A stretch of 5,516 bases of DNA from Methanothrix sp. (GTDB taxonomy: Archaea > Halobacteriota > Methanosarcinia > Methanotrichales > Methanotrichaceae). The stretch lies in contig JAQTYS010000183.1 in assembly GCA_028688175.1 (NCBI GenBank), positions 1 to 5,516 on the forward strand. Reading direction: 5' to 3'. Each line of letters opens with the position of its first letter. The first letter of the stretch is position 1. The notes below the pieces were generated by a model. It saw only the letters and a list, made by a program, of their open reading frames with translations, was not told the origin of the DNA and did no database searches. The translations under genes and the position numbers were made by a program. Below, piece after piece: positions 1 through 5,273 of this stretch.

Positions 1-158
1 TTCTCACTTGCTTCGTCGCGCGGCATCTTAGCAGTCTCTTTTGCGAACCTCGCCAGGTCCACATCGCAGTAACAATCGACTGCGATGACCTCATGACCTG
101 CCCGGCAAGCTGAGGCTGCAATGTGTCTGATGTTGATGCCTATTACTAATATTTTCAT
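1..158 (-). CDS. ATP-grasp family protein, N-terminal fragment (gene runs off left edge)
   Basis: Only the first 52 codons are present, read leftward from an ATG at 158-156. The peptide begins MKILVIGINIRHIAASACRA and continues with GHEVIAVDCYCDVDL. This is a short beta strand, a glycine-containing turn and a helix, then a second strand ending in an acidic/cysteine-rich turn, as in the pre-ATP-grasp Rossmann-like domain that opens archaeal ATP-grasp carboligase-like proteins (COG2232 type). The catalytic ATP-grasp domain would lie beyond the window, so substrate and reaction cannot be assigned. The start lies 18 nt after the trm56 stop on the same strand, so the two genes are probably co-transcribed. 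A weak GATGAT (168-163 on the minus strand) may serve as ribosome binding site. Family call is by recognition of the N-terminal pattern. Another nucleotide-binding Rossmann family is possible. Confidence 0.7.
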   Translation of the reverse strand, partial: MKILVIGINIRHIAASACRAGHEVIAVDCYCDVDLARFAKETAKMPRDEASE

Positions 159-176
159 ATTATCATCGTTTTTTGG

Positions 177-734
177 TTATGGCTCTTGCCCTTCACTCTT
201 TTTTTCCGGGCAGTATTCCGGATATAAAACCTGTTTTCCGTGAGGGGATGGAACAATCTTAAGTCCCCCCTCAAATGTATCATATAGCTCTCTGCCCATA
301 AAGAGCCTATCCAGGAAGACCGCCAGAGCCGCCACTTCGGAATGGGGCTGGTTTCCTACGGCCACATTCCAGTCCGCCAGATCGTACATCTCAGCCGGAA
401 CCTTCTCCGCACCCACAGCTATCAGAATATTCTCACATTCGCGAATCTCGTCAATCACATCGGGCAAGTTGGAGCCGTACATTGTGAGATGAACCACTTT
501 TCCCCCTGCCTCTTTCCAGCGCACGGTCTCTCCTTTCCAGGAGACATCAGGACGGAGGCGAAAGCTTCCACCCCAGCGCTCTGCCACATCAGCCAAGCTC
601 TCTTCCACGTGAGTATCGCGCCCGGAGAGAAGCATCTCCTCTGCTCCAAATGCCCTGGCCACCAGGCCAACGTGGGTAGTGATCCTCTTGTCTCTCTCCG
701 GCCGGTGGCCGATGCGTAAAACCACGACTCGCAT
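177..734 (-). CDS. trm56: tRNA (cytidine(56)-2'-O)-methyltransferase, aTrm56
   Basis: A 185-residue SPOUT-superfamily methylase. In characterised archaea it transfers a methyl group from S-adenosylmethionine to the 2'-OH of C56 in the tRNA T-loop, in the cytoplasm. The family signature is clear: VVVLRIGHRPERDKRITTHV (residues 3-22), LTMYG (83-87), the knot-forming VGAEKVP (107-113) and NVAVGNQPHSEVAALAVFLDR (123-143). The length is usual for the short aTrm56 form. I chose the ATG at 734 because family members begin one or two residues before the VVVLR strand. A GTG two codons upstream (740-738) is the alternative and would add only Met-Gly. No good Shine-Dalgarno sequence precedes it. A TATA-like CTAAATAAG about 25 nt upstream instead suggests a leaderless or nearly leaderless mRNA. 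It is the first gene of a leftward pair and divergent from the RecJ-like gene. Confidence 0.95.
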   Translation of the reverse strand: MRVVVLRIGHRPERDKRITTHVGLVARAFGAEEMLLSGRDTHVEESLADVAERWGGSFRLRPDVSWKGETVRWKEAGGKVVHLTMYGSNLPDVIDEIRECENILIAVGAEKVPAEMYDLADWNVAVGNQPHSEVAALAVFLDRLFMGRELYDTFEGGLKIVPSPHGKQVLYPEYCPEKKSEGQEP

Positions 735-755
735 GCCCACGGGAGATCCGGCATC

Positions 756-762
756 TTATTTA
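756..762 (-). promoter_or_regulatory. Possible TATA box for trm56
   Basis: On the minus strand this reads TAAATAA (within CTAAATAAG). Its centre, near 759, is 25 nt upstream of the trm56 ATG at 734. Archaeal transcription starts about 22-27 nt downstream of the TATA centre, so initiation would fall at or next to the start codon. This fits the absence of a Shine-Dalgarno sequence. Inferred from position and composition only. Confidence 0.4.
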
Positions 763-809
763 GTCTTAATCGACCTCATATCTCGGGGCCGCAGACCAAG
801 AGCCAATGC

Positions 810-818
810 AAAATAGCT
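810..818 (+). promoter_or_regulatory. Possible TATA-like box for the RecJ-like gene
   Basis: The A/T-rich stretch AAAATAGC, followed by TAAATT, lies about 30 nt upstream of the ATG at 847. It is the best TATA candidate on the plus strand in the divergent intergenic region and would place the start of transcription around 838-842. The match is poor, and an alternative is the TTATTTAG stretch at 756-763, which would give a leader of about 60 nt. Confidence 0.25.
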
Positions 819-846
819 AAATTCCTTAGGTGCGTCAATCTCCAAG

Positions 847-2979
847 ATGAACCTGTGCGAGAATTGTCTGGGCAAGGGCTACCTGGTGGTAGGAGAGAAG
901 CCCTGTCCCAACTGCAGTGGCAGCGGAAAGACCGAGTCTATCTCCCTGGGAGAGGCATCGGATAGGGATATGAAAGAGCTTATTGATAGCGGATCCACTA
1001 AATGCAGTGTCTGCCAGGGCTCGGGCAAGATACCGGTTACAGAGAGCTGCGAGGCCTGCCACGGTATGGGGCGCGAGTATCTGTGCGTCGTGTGCAAGGC
1101 CAAGCTTTCCAGCAAGAAAGAGCTATGCGAGCGCTGCGCCAAAAAGCCGCTCGTGCATATTCTCGATCCTGCCTGCGATGTCAAAGATATCGTTATTGGT
1201 GACATTTATCAGGGAAAGGTCAATGGCCTGGCCAGCTTTGGGGCCTTTGTGGATCTTTCCGAGAGCGTGAGGGGGCTCGCCCACAACAAATACCTAAAGA
1301 GCAAGCCGGATGTGGGTGAGAGCATCTTCGTTACAGTGCGAAATGTCCTCGCGAACGGCAATATCGAGCTGGAGCCGGTCGAGCTGAAGGAGTACAACAC
1401 TGTAGAGGTCGAAAAGGAGCTTCCTATCTCTAAGACGGCTGATCTGCAAAGCCGGGTAGGTAAGCAGATCATGATCAAAGGTGAGGTCATCCAGGTCAAG
1501 CAGACCGGAGGGCCTACCATCTTCACCATCGCGGACGACAGCGGGCTGGTATTTTGTGCGGCCTTTGAGCGGGCGGGTGTGCGGGCCTACGCCGATATCG
1601 ATAGCGATATGATGGTGCGGGTTATCGGCGAGGTAAGTCTGCGAAACAACCAGGTTCAGGTCGAGATCAAGTCCATGAAACGTCTCTGGGGCAAAGAGGC
1701 ATCCATGGTCAAAGACCTGATTGAGCAAGCGATCGACCTGCGCGCCGAGCCTTCGAAGACCGAGTTTCTGGTGAAGAGCGAGATCATGACCAGGCTCTTG
1801 CCGGCTATGAAGCAGGTGGCCAAGGAGATTCGCCGGGCTGTCCTTAAATCCCAGCCCATTGTGGTGCGCCATCATGCCGATGCCGACGGCATTACTGCAG
1901 CTGTCGCCATTGAGATGGCCATTTTGCCGCTTATCACGGAGGTTGGCGGGCCGGATGCCGAATACCACAACTACCGGCGTGCTCCCAGCAAAGCACCCTT
2001 TTACGAGCTGGAGGATGTGACCAAGGATCTGACCTATGCTCTGGAAGATCAGACCAGGCATGGCCAGAAGATGCCGCTCATCATTTTGATGGACAACGGC
2101 TCTACGGAAGAGGATGTTCCGGCCATGCGTCAGGCTCAGGTCTACGGCATGGAGATGCTGGTGGTAGATCACCATCATCCCCACAAGATCGTAGACCAGT
2201 TTCTCATCGCTCACGTCAATCCCGCGCACGCCGGCGGCGACTTCGGCCTGACCACAGGCATGCTGGCGACAGAGATCGCGAGAATGATCTATCCGGCGGT
2301 GGAAAGCAAGATCAAACACTTCCCAGCAGTCTCGGCGGTTGGAGACAGAAGCGAAGCTGGGGAGGCAGATCTCTACATAAAACTGGTTGAGGACAAATAC
2401 AGCCGGGAGGATCTCAAGAAGATTGCCCTGGCCCTAGACTACGAGGCATTCTGGCAGCGCTTCAATGACGGGCGAGGGATGATAAACGATATCCTATGCC
2501 TGGGCAGGCTGGACCGGCACCAGAGGATTGTGGAACTCCTCTGCGAGCAGGCCAATGCCGCCATTGACGAGCAACTGCGGGCCAGCATGGGCAATGTGAA
2601 GAGCACAAAACTGCCCAACGGCATTATCATGAATGTGCTGGATGTGGAGAACTTCGCCCACAAGTTCACATTCCCTCCGCCCGGCAAGACCTCTGGCGAG
2701 GTGCATGACCGACTCTGCAAGAAATATGCTGGAAAGCCGGTTGTCACCATCGGCTACGGTCCGGACTTTGCCGTGCTGCGCAGCAAGGCTGTGAAGATGA
2801 ACATCCCAAGAATGGTCAAAGAGCTGATGGAAGAGATTCCCAACGGCGGCGTCTCCGGAGGCGGGCACCTGGTGGTGGGATCGATCAAGTTCGTGGGCGG
2901 CATGAGAAAAGAGGTGCTGGCAAAGCTAGCTGAGAAGATTGCCGCCTGCGGGGTGGACGAGCCTACGCAGGGCGGATAG
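847..2979 (+). CDS. Archaeal RecJ-like DHH phosphoesterase with DnaJ-type zinc finger, S1 and OB domains
   Basis: A 710-residue multidomain protein of the Archaea-specific RecJ-like family (COG1107 type), probably a cytoplasmic nuclease or phosphodiesterase on RNA or single-stranded DNA. Domains in order: four CxxCxGxG zinc repeats starting at C4, C20, C53 and C68; two more CxxC pairs (C80/C83, C94/C97) forming a further zinc site; an S1 RNA-binding domain about 115-180; an OB fold about 203-280; a DHH domain about 336-505; and a DHHA1 domain about 590-700. The metal-binding motifs look intact: HADADG (343-348, with D345 and D347), D416 in ILMDNG, DHH at 441-443, and D500 in AVGD. The DHHA1 domain has the glycine-rich GGGH (671-674). 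The ATG is the only in-frame start between a TAG at 814-816 and the first zinc cysteine. A weak AGGTG (828-832) lies 14 nt upstream. It appears monocistronic. The in vivo substrate is not established by the sequence. Confidence 0.93.
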   Translation: MNLCENCLGKGYLVVGEKPCPNCSGSGKTESISLGEASDRDMKELIDSGSTKCSVCQGSGKIPVTESCEACHGMGREYLCVVCKAKLSSKKELCERCAKKPLVHILDPACDVKDIVIGDIYQGKVNGLASFGAFVDLSESVRGLAHNKYLKSKPDVGESIFVTVRNVLANGNIELEPVELKEYNTVEVEKELPISKTADLQSRVGKQIMIKGEVIQVKQTGGPTIFTIADDSGLVFCAAFERAGVRAYADIDSDMMVRVIGEVSLRNNQVQVEIKSMKRLWGKEASMVKDLIEQAIDLRAEPSKTEFLVKSEIMTRLLPAMKQVAKEIRRAVLKSQPIVVRHHADADGITAAVAIEMAILPLITEVGGPDAEYHNYRRAPSKAPFYELEDVTKDLTYALEDQTRHGQKMPLIILMDNGSTEEDVPAMRQAQVYGMEMLVVDHHHPHKIVDQFLIAHVNPAHAGGDFGLTTGMLATEIARMIYPAVESKIKHFPAVSAVGDRSEAGEADLYIKLVEDKYSREDLKKIALALDYEAFWQRFNDGRGMINDILCLGRLDRHQRIVELLCEQANAAIDEQLRASMGNVKSTKLPNGIIMNVLDVENFAHKFTFPPPGKTSGEVHDRLCKKYAGKPVVTIGYGPDFAVLRSKAVKMNIPRMVKELMEEIPNGGVSGGGHLVVGSIKFVGGMRKEVLAKLAEKIAACGVDEPTQGG

Positions 2980-3013
2980 ACGGCGGGACAGGGGTTCCGG
3001 GCGTCTTTTCTTT
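2979..3013 (+). terminator. Possible T-rich terminator after the RecJ-like gene
   Basis: Starting at the last base of the stop codon, GACG (2979-2982) can pair with CGTC (3002-3005), followed by a T-rich run TCTTTTCTTT (3004-3013). The stem is short and its loop long, so the oligo-T run, sufficient for many archaeal terminators, is the stronger part of the evidence. Confidence 0.35.
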
Positions 3014-3053
3014 ATCGCAATTTAGGTTGCAGTCTTTCCTGATGGGCAGGCTG

Positions 3054-3079
3054 ATGCCGTCATCGATTCGACCAGGCAT
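3054..3079 (+). other. Possible bulged hairpin in the intergenic region
   Basis: ATGCCGTC (3054-3061) can pair with GAC (3070-3072) plus GGCAT (3075-3079), skipping a 2-nt bulge (3073-3074). This gives an 8-bp stem with an 8-nt loop. No T tract follows it, so it is not a simple terminator. No function is assigned, and it may be chance. Confidence 0.2.
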
Positions 3080-3094
3080 GCGAACACATAAGAC

Positions 3095-3124
3095 AAAACT
3101 GCCAATCTGATTTTCCAGTTTTTT
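3095..3124 (+). terminator. Possible intrinsic-type terminator with T6 tract
   Basis: AAAACTG (3095-3101) is an exact inverted copy of CAGTTTT (3116-3122), with a 14-nt spacer, and the right arm runs into a T6 tract (3119-3124). The stem has only two G-C pairs, so the hairpin is weak, but the oligo-T run suits archaeal termination. It would separate the RecJ-like gene from the promoter region of the next genes. Confidence 0.35.
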
Positions 3125-3159
3125 AGCTCGATTAGATGCGTACTAATAAAAAAACTTGA

Positions 3160-3193
3160 ATATAAATCAATCACAAAAGATATAAGCAATCAT
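3160..3193 (+). promoter_or_regulatory. Two directly repeated TATA-like boxes upstream of the membrane protein/rbcL pair
   Basis: ATATAAATCAATCA (3160-3173) is repeated almost exactly as ATATAAGCAATCA (3180-3192), 20 nt apart. Each copy starts with a good archaeal TATA-like core, and the second is preceded by the purine-rich ACAAAAG, which could act as a BRE. Initiation about 25 nt downstream would give a start near 3188 or 3208 and a leader of roughly 50-70 nt. This is the strongest promoter candidate in the 279-bp gap, but it is assigned by eye only. Confidence 0.5.
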
Positions 3194-3244
3194 CAGATAA
3201 AAACGGCCTCATAAGAAACAAATGAATTTGAAAACTGGGCAGAT

Positions 3245-3253
3245 GGAGTTGAT
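3245..3253 (+). promoter_or_regulatory. Strong Shine-Dalgarno for the small membrane protein
   Basis: GGAGTTGAT matches the archaeal anti-Shine-Dalgarno complement GGAGGTGAT at eight of nine positions and ends 5 nt before the ATG at 3259. This fixes the start codon and supports the small gene as real. Confidence 0.75.
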
Positions 3254-3258
3254 TAATA

Positions 3259-3600
3259 ATGTTTAATATATTCACAGAAGAGATTAAAAATACCCGCTTT
3301 ATTTTAACTGTGCTGGCGGTAAGTCTCTTGGCGCTTTTTGGAATTGCCATAATATTCATAATCGTCAGGATGCCGGAGGTTAAAATCTCAGAAGGATTAC
3401 TCGGCTTGTTGACCACGATCCTCGGTGCCGTCATAGCAATTGTTTCCGTGGCCTATAATTCTCACTTCAAGGCTCAAGAGGAAGCTGCCACAGCCAGGGT
3501 GGCTCAGGCGACCAGGCAGGAGGATTGTGAGGGTGATATGGCAGAGGTGGATAACACCGCCGGGGATGCGACAGGGGCTGCCAATCCCAAGAAAGAATGA
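3259..3600 (+). CDS. Small two-helix membrane protein of unknown function, upstream of rbcL
   Basis: I do not recognise a family for this 113-residue protein. Two hydrophobic segments are visible: about residues 14-36 (from FILTVLAVSLLALFG) and 47-66 (LLGLLTTILGAVIAIVSVAY). They are joined by a short polar turn (MPEVKISEG). The N-terminus is short with K10 and R13. The C-terminal tail of about 45 residues is Ala/Glu-rich, starts with the charged SHFKAQEEAATAR stretch, and is probably cytoplasmic, as is the N-terminus. No cleavable signal peptide is evident. The start is supported by a near-perfect Shine-Dalgarno 5 nt upstream. Its stop is only 12 nt before the rbcL ATG and no terminator lies between, so the two genes are likely one transcript. 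The first half is more A/T-rich than the tail. A membrane anchor, transport accessory or regulator are all possible, and nothing in the sequence decides between them. Confidence 0.8.
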   Translation: MFNIFTEEIKNTRFILTVLAVSLLALFGIAIIFIIVRMPEVKISEGLLGLLTTILGAVIAIVSVAYNSHFKAQEEAATARVAQATRQEDCEGDMAEVDNTAGDATGAANPKKE

Positions 3601-3609
3601 GGCTTAGGA
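3599..3609 (+). promoter_or_regulatory. Candidate ribosome binding site for rbcL, overlapping the upstream stop codon
   Basis: GAGG (3599-3602) overlaps the TGA stop of the membrane protein gene and lies 10 nt before the rbcL ATG. A second AGGA (3606-3609) is closer than usual. The overlap suggests that translation of the two genes may be coupled. Confidence 0.45.
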
Positions 3610-3612
3610 TCA

Positions 3613-5040
3613 ATGAATCAAGAAGAACTCCTGGAAACGCTCAACCAAAAGCAGGTCCAATACACAAGGATGGACCTCCCTGATCCGAGGAACGGCGAGT
3701 ATCTCCTGGCCGTGTTTCACATCATTCCCGGCGGCGAGCTCAACATCATGCAGGCTGCTGCTGAGATCGCGGCTGAGAGCTCGACAGGCACCAATTTTAC
3801 AGTGAAGACCGAGACTCCCTTTTCAAGGGTGATGAACGCCCTCGTCTACAAGGTCGATATCGAGAAGAACCTGATCTGGATCGCCTATCCCTGGCGCCTG
3901 TTCGACCGGAACGGCAACGTCCAGAACATCATGACCTACATTGTCGGCAACGTCCTCGGCATGAAGGAGATCAAAGCGCTCAAGCTCCTGGACATCTGGT
4001 TTCCCCCATCGATGCTGGAGCAGTACGATGGACCGAGCTACACACTCGACGACATGAGGACCTACCTCGACGTCCACGACAGGCCGATACTCGGAACGAT
4101 AATCAAACCAAAGATGGGCCTCACCTCATCGGAGTACGCCGAGGTCTGCTATGACTTCTGGGTCGGCGGCGGCGACTTTGTCAAAAACGACGAGCCCCAG
4201 GCTGACCAGGACTTCTGCCCTTACGACAAGATGGTCAGGTACGTCAAGATGGCCATGGACAAGGCGGTAAAGGAGACAGGGAGAAAGAAGGTCCACTCTT
4301 TCAACGTATCTTCAGCCGATTTCGACACAATGATCAATAGGTGCGAGATGATCAGGGAGGCGGGCTTCGAGCCGGGTTCGTATGCTTTCCTGATAGACGG
4401 CATCATGGCCGGCTGGATGGCAGTCCAGACTCTCAGGCGAAGGTATCCGGACGTCTTTTTGCACTTCCACAGGGCGGGGCACGGCAGCTTCACCAGGCCG
4501 GAGAATCCCATCGGCTTCACAGTGCTAGTGCTCTCGAAGTTTGCCAGGCTGGCAGGCGCCTCGGGGATTCACACCGGGACGGCAGGCGTAGGCAAGATGG
4601 CAGGCAGTCCCGAGGAGGACGTAACGGCAGCGAGGAACATCCTGAAAGTCGAAGGCAAAGGTCACTTCTTCACCCAGAATTGGGGAAGGATCCCGCCGCA
4701 GGATGAGGACGCCATCAAGATGGTTGAGATGGATGACGCTCACCACGTTGTCCTGGAAGATGACTCCTGGCGCGGCCTGAAGAAATGCTGCCCGATCATC
4801 TCTGGTGGACTCAACCCAACGCTGCTGAAGCCGTTCATCGATGTCATGGGCGGAGTTGATTTCATCACAACCATGGGCGCCGGTTGCCACGCTCACCCGA
4901 GAGGGACACGCGCCGGTGCGATGGCCCTAGTGCAGGCATGCGAGGCCTACAAGGAGAATATTGAGATCGAGGAGTACGCTAAGGATCACACGGAACTCGC
5001 CGAGGCGATCGAGTTCTTCAGCAAGAGGAAAAAGATGTGA
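3613..5040 (+). CDS. rbcL: Ribulose-1,5-bisphosphate carboxylase/oxygenase large subunit, archaeal form II/III
   Basis: A complete 475-residue RuBisCO large subunit that carboxylates ribulose 1,5-bisphosphate to two 3-phosphoglycerates. Residues matching the plant active site (spinach numbers in brackets): E55 (60), T60 (65), N113 (123), K165 (175) and K167 (177) in GTIIKPKMGL, the carbamylated K191 (201) with D193 and E194 in FVKNDEP, H286 (294) and R287 (295) in HFHRAGH, H320 (327), loop-6 K328 (334) in GVGKMAG, and S397 (379) in ISGG. All are present, so it is a true RuBisCO and not a RuBisCO-like protein. From memory it closely resembles the Methanococcoides burtonii enzyme (form II/III), including an extra segment of about 28 residues (roughly 358-385) absent from bacterial form II and placed where the assembly domain of that enzyme lies. 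No small subunit gene is near. Arginine is coded mainly by AGG (16 of 23). Confidence 0.97.
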   Translation: MNQEELLETLNQKQVQYTRMDLPDPRNGEYLLAVFHIIPGGELNIMQAAAEIAAESSTGTNFTVKTETPFSRVMNALVYKVDIEKNLIWIAYPWRLFDRNGNVQNIMTYIVGNVLGMKEIKALKLLDIWFPPSMLEQYDGPSYTLDDMRTYLDVHDRPILGTIIKPKMGLTSSEYAEVCYDFWVGGGDFVKNDEPQADQDFCPYDKMVRYVKMAMDKAVKETGRKKVHSFNVSSADFDTMINRCEMIREAGFEPGSYAFLIDGIMAGWMAVQTLRRRYPDVFLHFHRAGHGSFTRPENPIGFTVLVLSKFARLAGASGIHTGTAGVGKMAGSPEEDVTAARNILKVEGKGHFFTQNWGRIPPQDEDAIKMVEMDDAHHVVLEDDSWRGLKKCCPIISGGLNPTLLKPFIDVMGGVDFITTMGAGCHAHPRGTRAGAMALVQACEAYKENIEIEEYAKDHTELAEAIEFFSKRKKM

Positions 5041-5044
5041 TCTA

Positions 5045-5072
5045 TTTTTCCGGTCTGGCAGAAGGTTCTGTC
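5045..5072 (+). terminator. Possible terminator region after rbcL
   Basis: A T5 tract (5045-5049) lies 5 nt after the rbcL stop, and a small hairpin follows: GGCAGA (5057-5062) pairs with TCTGTC (5067-5072) around a 4-nt loop, with one G-U pair. The tract precedes the hairpin, unlike a bacterial intrinsic terminator. Archaeal termination can rely on the oligo-T run alone. Confidence 0.35.
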
Positions 5073-5098
5073 TAGAGAATATCAGGCCTTCAGTATCG

Positions 5099-5122
5099 TT
5101 GGGCACGGTGTGCGTGTCCCAA
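5099..5122. other. Hairpin-forming inverted repeat between rbcL and the toxin gene
   Basis: TTGGGCACG (5099-5107) pairs with CGTGTCCCAA (5113-5122), giving 9 base pairs with a single bulged T (5117) and a 5-nt loop. It is the strongest inverted repeat I see in the window. No T tract follows on either strand, so it may be an RNA structure in the 3' end of the rbcL transcript or a protein-binding site. No role is assigned. Confidence 0.4.
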
Positions 5123-5150
5123 GAGTTAGATTTGGGTGAGGTGGAGATCA

Positions 5151-5232
5151 ATGCAGGAGACCGAAGGAGACTGAAGTGGTCAAGGTCTCCAAGATCCTGA
5201 AAGAATACGTTATAGAGGGGCTCACGTTTTAG
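5151..5232 (+). pseudogene. Possible broken small ORF, antitoxin-like start, frameshifted by a 10-bp tandem duplication
   Basis: A purine-rich GAGGTGGAGATCA (5138-5150) resembling a Shine-Dalgarno directly precedes an ATG at 5151 that reads only seven codons (MQETEGD) before TGA (5172-5174). The start contains GGAGACCGAA (5156-5165) repeated as GGAGACTGAA (5166-5175). With one copy removed, the frame continues as MQETEVVKVSKILKEYVIEG and stops at TAG 5230-5232. The opening ETEVVKVS resembles the first residues of archaeal AbrB/SpoVT-type antitoxins, but the following residues do not show the usual continuation, so it would be a truncated remnant at best. It lies beside a DUF3368 toxin gene on the opposite strand. 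It could equally be non-coding sequence. Confidence 0.3.
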
Positions 5233-5241
5233 AGAAAAATC
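5233..5241 (-). terminator. Possible oligo-T terminator for the DUF3368 gene
   Basis: On the minus strand this reads CGATTTTTC around 5242-5234, about 35 nt beyond the toxin gene stop. A T5 run is typical of archaeal 3' ends. No stable hairpin is associated. Confidence 0.25.
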
Positions 5242-5273
5242 GAATGACGAAAACGCTCGAAAGGCATATCATC

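Noticed and set aside
735..740. GTG at 740 as the trm56 start
   Set aside because: It would add only Met-Gly before the conserved N-terminus. Family members start at about the ATG at 734, and the TATA spacing suits that start.
1294..2319. Long leftward ORF of 341 codons antisense to the RecJ-like gene
   Set aside because: It is the antisense of a conserved multidomain gene, and its peptide shows only His/Leu/Asp-rich shadow composition with no domain.
3041..3057. C/D box-like CTGATGG and CTGATGC stretches
   Set aside because: Neither matches the RUGAUGA C box fully, and no correctly spaced D box or terminal stem is present.
3061..3080. tRNA T-loop-like ATTCGACC stretch
   Set aside because: No acceptor stem, D-arm or anticodon arm can be drawn around it. 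It is part of a simple possible hairpin.
3115..3239. CCAGTTTT (3115-3122) and AAAACTGG (3232-3239) as a long-range inverted repeat
   Set aside because: Eight A/T-rich bases over more than 100 nt with no supporting inner pairing, and the left arm already fits the local terminator-like hairpin.
3171..3434. Leftward ORF antisense to the small membrane protein
   Set aside because: It has no ribosome binding site or recognisable domain and mirrors a better supported gene with a strong Shine-Dalgarno on the other strand.
4961..5200. Rightward ORF spanning the end of rbcL and the following gap
   Set aside because: Most of the rbcL overlap is out of frame with a clear RuBisCO, and the translation is Arg/Ser-rich and low in complexity, typical of a shadow frame.
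5225..5255. CGTTTT/AAAACG inverted repeat
   Set aside because: Only six A/T-rich pairs with a 19-nt loop and no T tract next to the arms, expected by chance.
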